A stretch of 64,000 bases of DNA, taken from Daejeonia sp002484105 (GTDB lineage Bacteria > Bacteroidota > Bacteroidia > Flavobacteriales > Weeksellaceae). The notes under the pieces were generated by a model. That model ran no database searches and was not told the origin of the DNA. It was given only the letters and a program-made list of their open reading frames with translations. A program made the translations under genes and the position numbers. The stretch is taken from contig NZ_CP195105.1 of NCBI RefSeq assembly GCF_051175565.1, positions 1,550,001-1,614,000 on the forward strand. The letters run 5' to 3'. Numbering within the stretch: the first letter of the stretch is position 1; each line of letters opens with the position of its first letter. Below, piece after piece: positions 22,407 through 31,468 of this stretch.

Positions 22407-25196
22407 CTACTTCAGTTTTTCTTCAATATATTTTGCAGTGTACGATTCTGTGCAGTGTACCAGATCTTCGGGCGTTCCTGAAAATACCACGTTGCCTCCG
22501 TGTTTTCCGGCATCGGGACCAATGTCAACAACCCAGTCGGCAGATTTGATGATGTCTGGCTGGTGTTCGATGACAATCACGGAGTGTCCGAGGCTGATGA
22601 GTGCCTGCAAAGACTTGAGTAATTTCTGGATATCGTGAAAATGCAATCCTGTAGAGGGTTCGTCAAAGACAAAAAGTGTTTTTTCTGTTGTTATACCTTT
22701 TACGAGGAACGATGCCAGTTTCACACGCTGTGCTTCGCCGCCGGAGAGTGTGGAAGAACTCTGGCCAAGTTGCAGATAGCCAAGTCCAACATCCTGCAGT
22801 GGTTTCAGTTTGGTGACGATTTTTTCTTCATGATTTTCGCTGAAGAATTCAACAGCTTCATCCACAGTCATATGCAGGATATCCGAAATATTTTTTTCAT
22901 CATATTTTACTTCGAGGATTTCGTGTTTGAAACGCGTACCGTGGCAGGCTTCACATTCCAGCTCTATATCTGCCATAAACTGCATGGATACAGTGATGAC
23001 ACCTTCACCTTTGCATTCCTCACAGCGGCCACCATCTACATTGAAAGAGAAATGTTTTGGTTTGAAGCCCAGCAGTTTTGCTGATTTCTGTCTGGCAAAG
23101 AGATCGCGGATGTCGTCATAAGCTTTCAGATAGGTTACCGGATTAGAACGGGAGGATTTCCCGATCGGGTTCTGATCGATCAGTTCAATATGCTTCACGA
23201 GTCTGGGTGGGAAGCTGACACTGTCGTAATCTCCTTTCTTGCCTCCCATTCCGAGTTGGATCTGTATATCATTGGTAAGGATTTCCTTCATCAGAGTAGA
23301 TTTTCCGGATCCCGAGACACCAGATATTACTACGAGACTTTCCAGCGGGATGTCTGTATCAATATTTTTCAGATTATTTTGTCTTGCTCCTCGGATGCGG
23401 ATCCATTCTTTAGGTTTACGACGGAGCTTGGGAACTTCGATTTTAAGTTTCCCGGTAAGGTAATCTGCCGTTAAAGTATCTGCATTTTTCAGTTCTTCAA
23501 AATTTCCGGCAAACATCAGCTTTCCGCCCAGGTATCCTGCTTCCGGACCAATGTCGATAATATAATCTGCAGCGCGCATCACATCTTCGTCATGCTCTAC
23601 TACAATCACGGTATTGCCCAGATCACGAAGCTGTTTCAGAACGCTGATAAGGTTTTCCGTATCCCGGGAATGAAGGCCGATGGAAGGCTCGTCGAGGATA
23701 TAAATAGAGCCCACGAGCGAACTGCCCAGGCTGGTTGCCAGGTTGATTCTCTGCGATTCGCCGCCTGAAAGTGTATTGGAAGTTCGGTTCAGTGTCAGGT
23801 ATCCGAGGCCAACTTTCAGCATGAAATTAAGGCGGGAGGAGATTTCGTACAAAAGTCTTTTGGCAACGGTTTGTTCGTATTCTGTCAGTTTCAGGCTGTT
23901 TATGAGTGGCAGCAGTTCGTCCAGCGGTAGCTGTACCAGCTCCTGAATGTTGTGGCCGTCAATTTTCACCCATTCGGTTTCATGTCTTAGTCGCAAGCCT
24001 TCGCAGTCAGGGCACTTGGTTTTTCCTCTGTAGCGTGAGAGCATGACACGGTACTGGATTTTGTACAGGTTTTCTTCCAGCATCCTGAAGAAATTGTCAA
24101 CGCTTGGGAAAGTGCGTGTGCCATTTCCTTTCCAGAGCAAGGTTTTGTGATCCCTGCTCAGCTGATAATATGGTTTGTGAATCGGGAAGTCGGGGGCTTT
24201 TTTCATAAAATCCCTTTTCCATTCGCTCATGCTTTCTCCCCGCCATGCGGCCACGGCATCTTCGTAAACAGAAAGGGCCTTGTTGGGCACCACAAGATCT
24301 TCATCAATACCGATTACTTTTCCGTAACCTTCGCATGTAGGGCATGCTCCATAGGGATTGTTGAAACTAAAAAAATGCACATTGGGCTCCAGGAATTCCA
24401 TTCCATCCAATTCAAACTTATTTGAAAATCCGTTCACGATACCGGTTTCCATATTTTTGAGTGAGCAGTAACCCCGCCCTTCATAGAATGCCATCTGTAT
24501 AGAATCGGCAAGTCTCTGGAGGAAACTTTCATCTTCTTCATAGGTAAACCGGTCGATAACGAGCTGGATATCCATGCCGGGTTCAGGAATAAAACCAAAA
24601 CTTTCGAGATCTTCAATACCGGCAATATTTCCGTTGATTTCAATCCTGGTGAATCCTGAGAATTTGAGGGTTTTTAAAGTATCCTTAAAATTCTCTGCCT
24701 CCCAGATGAGCGGTGCACGAAGCAGAAATGCCACTCCGCTTTCGGTATTTTTGATAAAATCAATAACATCAGTAACGGTATCTTTGTGGACTTCCTGTCC
24801 CGATACCGGCGAATATGTACGTCCAATTCTGGCAAAAAGCAATTTCAGGTAGTCGTAAATTTCGGTAGATGTACCCACCGTGGATCGCGGATTGGTAGAA
24901 ATCACCTTCTGCTGTATGGCGATGGAGGGCGCAAGACCTTTGATGTCGTCTACTTTTGGCTTTTCAAGTTTGCCGAGAAACTGTCTGGCGTAGGAGCTCA
25001 GGCTTTCAACGTAGCGCCGCTGTCCTTCTGCATAAATTGTGTCAAAGGCAAGGGAAGATTTTCCGCTTCCCGAAACTCCGGTGATGACCACGAGTTTGTT
25101 CTTCGGGATGATGACATCAATATGTTTGAGGTTGTTCAGATGTGCATTTTTAACAAAGATCTGCTTTTTGATGTCTATTTCTTGGTGTTGAGTCAT
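22407..25196 (-). CDS. uvrA: Excinuclease ABC subunit A
   Basis: 929 residues from ATG 25196; the longer frame begins at GTG 25208. It recognises DNA damage in nucleotide excision repair with UvrB. Two ABC ATPase modules are complete: Walker A GVSGSGKSSLAFDT and GVSGSGKSTLMKE; signatures LSGGESQRINLA and LSGGEAQRVKLA; Walker B regions IYILDEPSIGLH and LFVFDEPSTGLH. Zinc-binding pairs are visible as CPTCEGYG, CPDCEGLRLR, CEECKGEG and CEACHGTRF. Length is standard. It is followed after 1 bp by the YheT-like hydrolase gene. No other repair gene is next to it. Confidence 0.98.
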   Translation of the reverse strand: MTQHQEIDIKKQIFVKNAHLNNLKHIDVIIPKNKLVVITGVSGSGKSSLAFDTIYAEGQRRYVESLSSYARQFLGKLEKPKVDDIKGLAPSIAIQQKVISTNPRSTVGTSTEIYDYLKLLFARIGRTYSPVSGQEVHKDTVTDVIDFIKNTESGVAFLLRAPLIWEAENFKDTLKTLKFSGFTRIEINGNIAGIEDLESFGFIPEPGMDIQLVIDRFTYEEDESFLQRLADSIQMAFYEGRGYCSLKNMETGIVNGFSNKFELDGMEFLEPNVHFFSFNNPYGACPTCEGYGKVIGIDEDLVVPNKALSVYEDAVAAWRGESMSEWKRDFMKKAPDFPIHKPYYQLSRDHKTLLWKGNGTRTFPSVDNFFRMLEENLYKIQYRVMLSRYRGKTKCPDCEGLRLRHETEWVKIDGHNIQELVQLPLDELLPLINSLKLTEYEQTVAKRLLYEISSRLNFMLKVGLGYLTLNRTSNTLSGGESQRINLATSLGSSLVGSIYILDEPSIGLHSRDTENLISVLKQLRDLGNTVIVVEHDEDVMRAADYIIDIGPEAGYLGGKLMFAGNFEELKNADTLTADYLTGKLKIEVPKLRRKPKEWIRIRGARQNNLKNIDTDIPLESLVVISGVSGSGKSTLMKEILTNDIQIQLGMGGKKGDYDSVSFPPRLVKHIELIDQNPIGKSSRSNPVTYLKAYDDIRDLFARQKSAKLLGFKPKHFSFNVDGGRCEECKGEGVITVSMQFMADIELECEACHGTRFKHEILEVKYDEKNISDILHMTVDEAVEFFSENHEEKIVTKLKPLQDVGLGYLQLGQSSSTLSGGEAQRVKLASFLVKGITTEKTLFVFDEPSTGLHFHDIQKLLKSLQALISLGHSVIVIEHQPDIIKSADWVVDIGPDAGKHGGNVVFSGTPEDLVHCTESYTAKYIEEKLK

Positions 25197-25457
25197 AGAG
25201 GGTCTCACAATATTTAAAAGTAACTGTCTTTCAGAAAAAAGACCTACAAAATTACGGAAAAATTATCGGATTTTGGAGAGCGGTGGGTTGTGTGGATCTG
25301 AATATGTCGTTAAATTTTGTTCAATGCTGTGATTGTGCTGACACCGATATTGTTTTTTGTTGAAAAAAATATGAAATTTTTGGGTTTGGGAAGTTGGACA
25401 GCTTTGCAAAATTTTCTATTTTAGCACAAGGTAAATGTGTAACATTAATATAACGTT

Positions 25458-25508
25458 ATGAAAAGATTTTTCAGACATTTAATGACACATTTGATGAAAA
25501 GAAGATAA
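25458..25508 (+). CDS. Possible 16-residue basic peptide
   Basis: ATG to TAA encodes MKRFFRHLMTHLMKRR, followed 10 bp later by a terminator-like hairpin. Upstream is a -7-like TATTTTAG near 25420. The strongly basic, Met- and Phe-containing peptide and the immediate terminator suggest either a leader peptide/attenuator or a small RNA that happens to contain a short frame. Too short to assign; conservation would decide. Confidence 0.25.
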   Translation: MKRFFRHLMTHLMKRR

Positions 25509-25517
25509 AATGTCTTG

Positions 25518-25545
25518 AAAAGGCCTCACGAGGGGTCTTTTTTTT
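25518..25545 (+). terminator. Terminator-like hairpin
   Basis: AGGCCTC pairs with GGGGTCT (7 bp, two G-T pairs) around ACGA, flanked by A and T runs (eight T). No ordinary gene lies upstream on this strand except the 16-codon frame. Confidence 0.6.
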
Positions 25546-25892
25546 GTTTTAACTTACCGTGTATAGTACATGACAAAACATGCAAAGCGTTAAAAGTCAG
25601 TAAAATAAGTGGCTTTATATTTGGTTAAAAGGCTGAAATTCAGTATATTGAAGGATTATTAATCAAATGATGCCTTTAAAAAAGAACCCCAGCCATGTCG
25701 CCAAAGATACAGCCTTATTCCCATTATTTAGTCACCCCTTAAAAAGCCATTATTTTAGTTTCGGCAAAAATGGTGGCTTTGTTTTTTATTGAAAAATTGA
25801 ATAGTATTTGAAGCCAAAAAATAATTTGAGCTTTGATTTGGTTTAATCTCAGTTTTAAATTATTAACCACACGGTAAACTAAAGTATTTTTT

Positions 25893-26922
25893 TTGTATCT
25901 TAGAGACATGGAAAAAGAAGACTTTAGGAGGATGCCTGAACCAGAGCGATTTGGGCTTCGTAAAAGAGCAATAGCACTTTTAAAATCAGGGAAGAAGCAG
26001 TATGAAGTAGCCGCGATCATCGGGACTAAAAAGGAAACCATCTGCAAATGGCACAATTTGTACAAAACAAAAGGGTTGAAAGGTTTGCAATCCCAAAAAG
26101 TAGGAAGTAGATCGCAGGACAAGAAACTGTTAAGCGACACTCAGGAAAAATCGATTCAGAAAATGATTATTGATAAGATGCCTGACCAACTGAAACTTGA
26201 CTTTGCCCTGTGGACACGTAAAGCAGTAAAGGAACTTGTAGAGCGGGAATTTAGCATTGTATTATCCATCAACACGATGGGTGATTACCTGCGCAAATGG
26301 GGGTTTACCCCACAAAAACCTAAGAAGATGGCCTATGAGCAATGCCCTAAAAAAGTGCAAAAGTGGTTGGACGAAGATTATCCTGTCATAAAAGAATCTG
26401 CAAAGCAAGAGAACGCAGAGATTTATTGGGGAGATGAGACGGGCGTAAAGAACCAATGCAACCACGGCAGAAGCTACGCACCCAAAGGAAAAACACCCGT
26501 AAAGAAAAGCATGTCCAAACGCTTTTCGGTCAATATGGTATCAGCCATTACCAATCAGGGGAAAGTACAGTTTATGATTTATTCCGATACGATGAATGCT
26601 GAAAGATTCATAGAATTTATGCAGCAACTTATCAAGTCCTCATCAAAAAAGATCTATCTGATATTAGATAATCTGCGAGTGCATCACAGCAAAATCGTAA
26701 AACAATGGGTAGAAGAACATAAAGAGAAGATCCTATTCTCCGGAACGCAATCCCGATGAATATCTGAATTGTGACCTCAAACAAGGTTTGTCGGCTAAGA
26801 AATCACCGAGAGACAAAGAAACATTACAAACAAATGTACTAAACCATATGGAAATGTTAAGTGAAAGCCCTAATAGAATTGTCAAATACTTCAAACATCA
26901 ATCAATTCTGTATGCCGCATAA
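25893..26922 (+). pseudogene. IS630-family transposase, frameshifted
   Basis: The frame from 25893 encodes an HTH domain (KSGKKQYEVAAIIGTKKETICKWHNLYKTKG), a winged-helix part and a DDE core with the first Asp in EIYWGDETGV and the second in IYLILDNLRVHHS. At about 26731 the frame breaks and stops at 26759. The next frame continues YSPERNPDEYLNCDLKQGL (containing the catalytic Glu) to TAA 26920-26922. The family's LFYLP segment before YSPERN is missing, so a short deletion of about 20 bp caused the shift. Inactive unless supplied in trans. IS ends were not located. Confidence 0.85.
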
Positions 26923-27042
26923 AATGTTACCTTTGTTTTCCGTCGGGTTAATATATCCAATTCCTGCTAGAAGAGCATTATGAATGTCTCCTAAAACACC
27001 CTTTAGGAAATTTAATCCTAAGGAGTGGTTTTTTTTTAAATG

Positions 27043-28179
27043 CTAGATACAAGGTTCAATTGCTGCTCTTGCCCGGAATCTTAATCTTGCGACTTGCTGC
27101 CCGTATCTTGTCTTTTCTTTTTTTGTGGGAAGCAAAATTGCCGTTCCTCCCACTTCTTTGATTCCTCTAAACCCTCGGTCTGTACTTGCTTTCGTAGGTC
27201 TTGTTCCTCCAACGGATTTTCGTACCCGTTCACTCTGTGCCAATGATTCTTCCAAAGTTTTGCTGTCGTGAGGGTTGCCGGAAAATCTTTTTACCGAGGT
27301 GATGATGCCTGTTTTCCGACCTCTTACTACCGCCACTTTTGTCCCAAACTCGTATGCTTTTCCGGACTTTCCTTTCGCAATGCAAGCCACCTGCGATTCG
27401 TGAAGGCTGTAAACTTTATCTTTTGTATTGCGCTCCTGGGTAAGTGCTTTGAGGTAAATTTTAAAAACTTCTTCATAGTCCTTCAAAACATTCTCGGGAA
27501 GTTTTCTTTCCAATTCCCGAAGCACTCTTTTGCCGAGAGTTCTGAGCTTTTTCCTCGCCATTTTAGCGTTCTTCCGTCTTTTAGGGTGGTGCCCGAAATA
27601 AGATTCCCTCAGCAGTTGCTTGCTTACTCTTTTGTAGCTTTGCCTTTGTACAACCCCCTCTTTCTTGGCTATTTTGCTACAATTGTCAATCACTTTTTTT
27701 GCCAGTTTGGAATCGGTGGGAAAGGTAATATTCTTCTCCTGAACGGTGGTGTCAATCTGAACTTCAGCTTCGGTGTGGGCGTTGGGATGAAGCGAAACGC
27801 TTTGCCCCAAAAGGAATTCCAAACCTCTCTCACCAATTCTTTTTCTGAAATGAACAAAATTACTAGGATCGGAAGGCTGCTCTGTCTGAAAAAAGGTTTC
27901 TCCTGTAAAATACTGCCAATAGGCATTCTCAATCCATCTTTCTACCACGCTCTCATCACTTTCTTTAAACATTTCCTTGAGCAAAAGCATACCTGCTATT
28001 TTACGAATCGCAATAGAGGGTCTTCCGCCTTGTGAAAATAATTTTTCAAACTCTGCCTCCATTTTATCCCAGGAAATCTCATTTGCTAGTTTCACCAGCG
28101 GATGCTCCATATTGATGAGTTCAGTCAGTCGGGTCTTGAATAAATTTTGCTGTAAATCGGGTTTTATTTTACCTAACAT
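27043..28179 (-). pseudogene. IS5-family transposase, 3'-truncated
   Basis: 378 codons of an IS5-family transposase. A DUF772 domain (about 30-110; RPSIAIRKIAGMLLLKEMF, WQYFTGE) and a DDE core with the first Asp in VQIDTTVQEKNI and the second in ASTDRGFRG are present. The frame ends …RARAAIEPCI and stops, so the conserved C-terminal stretch after IEP that carries the catalytic Glu is absent. The 3' end was lost at about 27053. Basic insert KRRKNAKMARKKLRTLGKRV is normal for this group. Neighbouring IS630 and resolvase remnants mark this region as a transposon graveyard. Confidence 0.82.
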
Positions 28180-28422
28180 TTTGCCACTTTTTATATCCTA
28201 AAAATACGATTTCCTGCAATTATACACAAGCTTTTTTGATATTTATTAATGATTATTTATCACATTATCAAATAGTTAATGCGAAATTAAGGGATGACTA
28301 TTTAGACAGAAATACTTTTCTGTCAGGTTCATTGCCTAAAAGGTGTTATATTTTTAAAGGAAAATTGTAACAAAACAAGGGTGATTTTTGTTTTATTTTG
28401 TAACAAAACAAAGGCAGTTTTC
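28180..28422. other. AT-rich gap with paired repeats
   Basis: No gene. TTGTAACAAAACAAGG (28365-28380) is repeated as TTGTAACAAAACAAAGG (28398-28414), with TTTTGTTTTATTTTG between and partly complementary to them. Because it lies beside a broken serine recombinase gene, a recombination (res-like) site is possible. Confidence 0.45.
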
Positions 28423-28740
28423 CTAATAGCCCAATTCCTGCCTTTTCACAAAACTACTTACGGTCAATCTGTGAACGCCCAAAATCCTGCCGATTGCGGA
28501 ATACGAAACTTTTTTATCCAATAGTTCCTGTATCTTTTTTTCCTGTCCTGTGAGTTTGGTTTGGCGGATTTACTTCCTATGGGACGACCAAGAACAACAC
28601 CCTCTGCCCGTTTTCTTGCTAATGCTTCTTTGGGAAATAGGATGCCGTTCTATCTCTGCCGAAAGACCAAAAGCAAATGCCAGTACTTTGAAGTTGATAT
28701 CACTCCCATCAGATTTTACATCTTTTAGGCTGTTTAAATT
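28423..28740 (-). pseudogene. Serine site-specific recombinase remnant
   Basis: The minus strand encodes the end of a resolvase catalytic domain (VLAFAFGLSAEIERHPISQR). After frame changes come ALARKRAEGVVLGRPIGSKSAK and the C-terminal HTH LTGQEKKIQELLDKKVSYSA, then IGRILGVHRLTVSSFVKRQ, ending at the stop 28425-28423. The N-terminal part with the catalytic Ser is missing and at least two frameshifts are present. It is a Pin/Hin-type invertase or resolvase relic. Confidence 0.75.
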
Positions 28741-28866
28741 TTATTGCTAAAAATTTTTATAGGTATTTTGAGATGGATTTTTTGCTTCATATTTGCAGAT
28801 GTAGCGGGCTAAATCAAAAATGGGAAGTTGATTGCTTCGCTCGCAAAGACACGCTCAAAAGAGCAT

Positions 28867-28920
28867 TAAAATTTAGCAAAGATGTTTATAAAAATTTCGG
28901 TAAAATTTTAAATTGGCTCT
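28867..28920 (+). repeat. Dispersed intergenic repeat, copy B
   Basis: AAAATTTAGCAAAGATGTTT, then ATAAAAATTTCGGTAAAATT and TTAAATTGGCTCT. It shares block order with copies A, C and D. Confidence 0.55.
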
Positions 28921-29006
28921 TAACATCTCCTCTCTGCCAAAGTCGGAGCTGCCGGATCTGATCTGCAGAAGAATGGGGGAGTCTTTTTTGATACAGGGCA
29001 ATCAAA

Positions 29007-29032
29007 AAGACCTTACAGTTTTGCAAGGCCTT
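29007..29032 (-). terminator. Terminator of the HxlR gene
   Basis: AAGGCCTT pairs with AAGGTCTT (8 bp, one G-T pair) with a T run on the minus strand, 23 bp after the stop codon at 29056. Confidence 0.65.
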
Positions 29033-29055
29033 TGTCGTGGTTTTTATAATCCTGA

Positions 29056-29421
29056 TCAGCAGTAAATACGGCTTTTGATACCCGTTTTTTTGTGATCGTC
29101 TTCATTGTTGTAAAGGTATTTGGAAGACCATTCGGTGAGGCTGTCGATTACCGCGAGCAGTTCCTTACCCTTTTCTGTAATGGCATAGATAAAGACCAGT
29201 TTGTTGCGTGTGCTGCGCGTTTTGGTCAGTATGCCTTCGCCTACCAGTCTTTCAAGACGTTCTGCAAGTGTGTTGGTGGCAATTTTTTCGGGCATTGCCG
29301 CAAGTTCCTTGTACGTGCTTTTTCCGAGATTCCCTATATCCCGCATGATGAGGAGTGTCCATTTGTCGCCGAAGAGATCCAGGCCGCGTGCAACCGGACA
29401 GAATGATCTGAATTTTTTCAT
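29056..29421 (-). CDS. HxlR-family transcriptional regulator
   Basis: 121 residues from ATG 29421; a longer frame from 29553 adds 44 residues of non-family, K- and N-rich sequence and is rejected. MKKFRSFCPVARGLDLFGDKWTLLIMRDI carries the conserved N-terminal Cys and the GDKWTLLILRDL-type motif of HxlR winged-helix regulators, followed by KIATNTLAERLERLVGEGILT (recognition helix and wing). HxlR proteins often sense electrophiles or oxidants through that Cys. No divergent target gene is adjacent; the downstream region is a mobile-DNA graveyard. Confidence 0.9.
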   Translation of the reverse strand: MKKFRSFCPVARGLDLFGDKWTLLIMRDIGNLGKSTYKELAAMPEKIATNTLAERLERLVGEGILTKTRSTRNKLVFIYAITEKGKELLAVIDSLTEWSSKYLYNNEDDHKKTGIKSRIYC

Positions 29422-29584
29422 GGTTATTTGGTTTTTGTGTTTTTGCTTATTAGGGTTTGCTGATAGAACAGCGGAAGATTTTAAGGTATCATTTGGTTTT
29501 AGTTTTAAACAAAAATATAAAAAAAATGAATACGTTTTGGATTTTGTATTCATTTTTTTTGAGAAAGGAAGAGAAAATACTGGG

Positions 29585-30583
29585 TCAGTGCATAAATTTC
29601 AGCAGGGGAGCGATGAAACGGTCAAATGCTTCAATGTGAGGCAGATGTCCCACGTTTTCAAGTTCAACGAGCACGGAGCCCTTGATTTTCTTCTGAGTAT
29701 CTTTTCCGAGATTCTGGTATTGGCCCATCAGAGGCTGCAGCGCTTTGGGGGCAAACGCTTTTCCAATTGCGGTGCGGTCGCGCGTTCCGATAATCAGGAG
29801 CGTAGGGACGGTTATTTTATCAAATTCATATACTACCGGTTGGGTATAGATCATATCTGAAGTGAGCGCAGCATCCCATGCCGTAATGGGGAAATCCGGG
29901 GATACCGTCCATCCTGCAATATAGTTCAGCCAGCGGTCATATATGGGTTTCCAATGATTGTCGTAATAGAATTTCAGCATATAGTTTTTATAGGAATCGT
30001 ATGTTTTTTTCAACTCGTCCTGATATTGCCGGTCAATATCCTGATAGGTGCCAAAACGTTTGTAGTCTTCCAGCCCAATGGGGTTTTCCAGAATCAGTTT
30101 CTGGATTTTTCCGGGATACATCAATGCCATTCGTGTGGCCAGCATGCCGCCCATAGAATGTCCCAGAAGAATGAAACGGCTGATCTGAAGGCTGTCGGTA
30201 ATGGACATCGTATTTTCGGCCAGCTGATGAAAAGAAAACTGATACTGCTGAGGTTTTGATGATTTTCCGAAACCAATCTGGTCCGGCATAATCACGCGGT
30301 AACCGTTACGGGAGAGTGCTTTGGCGGTCTCTTCCCAATACGCACCGTTAAAATTTTTACCATGCAGCAGAACGATGGTTTCACCGTTCGGTTGTTTGGG
30401 TTTCAGATCCATATAGGCCATTTTCAGATGCTGTTTCTGGTTGTTGATACTTTTGTAATGTACCGGAAAAGGATACTGCGCCTCCGAAAGTAATGCATCA
30501 TAGGGAACAAGTTTTTCCTGTTGTGCGTGGAGTGTCAAAACTGCACCTAAAAACAATAGAGAAAAAAGATTTCTGATCTTCAT
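29585..30583 (-). CDS. Secreted alpha/beta hydrolase
   Basis: 332 residues with a signal peptide (FLGAVLTLHAQ). Alpha/beta-hydrolase blocks: IVLLHGKNFNGAYWEE, VIMPDQIGFGKSSKP, the nucleophile elbow LLGHSMGGMLATRMA (Ser), an acid in LIIGTRDRTAIG (Asp) and a catalytic His in NVGHLPHIEAFD. A long cap region (DYKRFGTYQDIDRQYQDELKK) is present. Homologous to epoxide hydrolase/haloperoxidase-like proteins; it is exported to the periplasm. Monocistronic; substrate unknown. Confidence 0.9.
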   Translation of the reverse strand: MKIRNLFSLLFLGAVLTLHAQQEKLVPYDALLSEAQYPFPVHYKSINNQKQHLKMAYMDLKPKQPNGETIVLLHGKNFNGAYWEETAKALSRNGYRVIMPDQIGFGKSSKPQQYQFSFHQLAENTMSITDSLQISRFILLGHSMGGMLATRMALMYPGKIQKLILENPIGLEDYKRFGTYQDIDRQYQDELKKTYDSYKNYMLKFYYDNHWKPIYDRWLNYIAGWTVSPDFPITAWDAALTSDMIYTQPVVYEFDKITVPTLLIIGTRDRTAIGKAFAPKALQPLMGQYQNLGKDTQKKIKGSVLVELENVGHLPHIEAFDRFIAPLLKFMH

Positions 30584-30871
30584 AAATCGGTTTTGAAAAA
30601 TCCAAAAGTAGGCATTTCAATGCAAAAGAAGCGCTTCTGCGCGGAAGTTTCTGTCCATTTCCGGAGTAGATATTTTGTATCACCTTCCGTTTTGCCCGCA
30701 ATACAGGCGCTGTTTTTTTTGCAATATTCCCGGATCTGGCGGTGCACACAGAACTGGCTTTTTTACACTAAAATACCTGTTTCGAGTGGTTGATATGATT
30801 TTTGTTGGATTTCTGCATAAAATAGTTTCCGAATTTTTTATTAACTTTAGTAACATCTAAAAATTACCGCT

Positions 30872-31312
30872 ATGCACTATAATGTTATTATTAAAGAGAA
30901 AATTAATGCTCCCGTAGAAAAAGTCTGGAAAGCCCTTACAGACAGGAATCTGATGAAAGGCTGGTTTTTTGATATCCCCGATTTCGAATTGGAGGAACAC
31001 CACCAGTTTAATTTCTTTGAACCCGGAGACGGTAAAAAATTTCATCACCACTGCGAAATTCTGCAGATTGTTCCCATGCACAAACTGAAATATTCATGGT
31101 CTTATCCCGAATTTTCCAAAGACAAAACCCTGGTGAAGTGGGAACTGGAAGATGACGACGACGGTACCATGCTCACCCTCACCCACAAGGGACTCGAAAA
31201 CTTTGAACATCTGGGCAAGGACTTTACCTTTGATAAATTTGAACAGGGCTGGAACGAAATTATCGGCACCTCTCTGAAAGGTTTCCTGGAAAACGAACTC
31301 GTAGAAAAATAA
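30872..31312 (+). CDS. SRPBCC/AHSA1-like START-domain protein
   Basis: 146 residues. The opening INAPVEKVWKALTDRNLMKGWFFDIPDFELEEHHQFNFFEP and the C-terminal FEQGWNEIIGTSLKGFLENELVE are typical of the AHSA1-like SRPBCC family, a small helix-grip fold that binds hydrophobic ligands. Members act in varied roles and none can be assigned here. It is a single gene with a strong terminator 26 bp downstream. The leader contains TAACTTTAG, a weak -7 element, near 30841. Confidence 0.88.
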   Translation: MHYNVIIKEKINAPVEKVWKALTDRNLMKGWFFDIPDFELEEHHQFNFFEPGDGKKFHHHCEILQIVPMHKLKYSWSYPEFSKDKTLVKWELEDDDDGTMLTLTHKGLENFEHLGKDFTFDKFEQGWNEIIGTSLKGFLENELVEK

Positions 31313-31337
31313 AACGACTCAATTAACATAACCTCCG

Positions 31338-31367
31338 GCGCGGCCTTTCTGAAGGCTGCGCTTTTTT
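31338..31367 (+). terminator. Terminator of the SRPBCC gene
   Basis: GCGCGGCCTT pairs with AAGGCTGCGC (10 bp, one G-T pair) around TCTG, followed by six T. Confidence 0.9.
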
Positions 31368-31468
31368 GCAGTACTTTTTTAAGGAACGGTATTTGCAGAA
31401 AGCTTTTCTCGCCAATCCGCGTAGCGATACACAATAAAATTGTATTTTTACACCAAATATTTTTTTAA

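Larger units (their letters stand above)
25209..25892. other. 684-bp stretch at the edge of a decayed island
   Basis: It holds the 16-codon frame plus terminator at 25458-25545 and a 41-codon frame at 25667-25792 (MMPLKKNPSHVAKDT…) that I do not recognise and cannot support as a gene. The right part leads into the broken IS630 gene. No RNA family is recognised. Confidence 0.55.

Noticed and set aside
25667..25792. 41-codon frame MMPLKKNPSHVAKDT…
   Set aside because: No recognisable family, no convincing promoter, and its end runs into what appears to be the IS630 end.
27268..28035. 255-codon plus-strand frame opposite the IS5 transposase
   Set aside because: Antisense shadow of the transposase frame; Phe- and Ser-rich nonsense composition.
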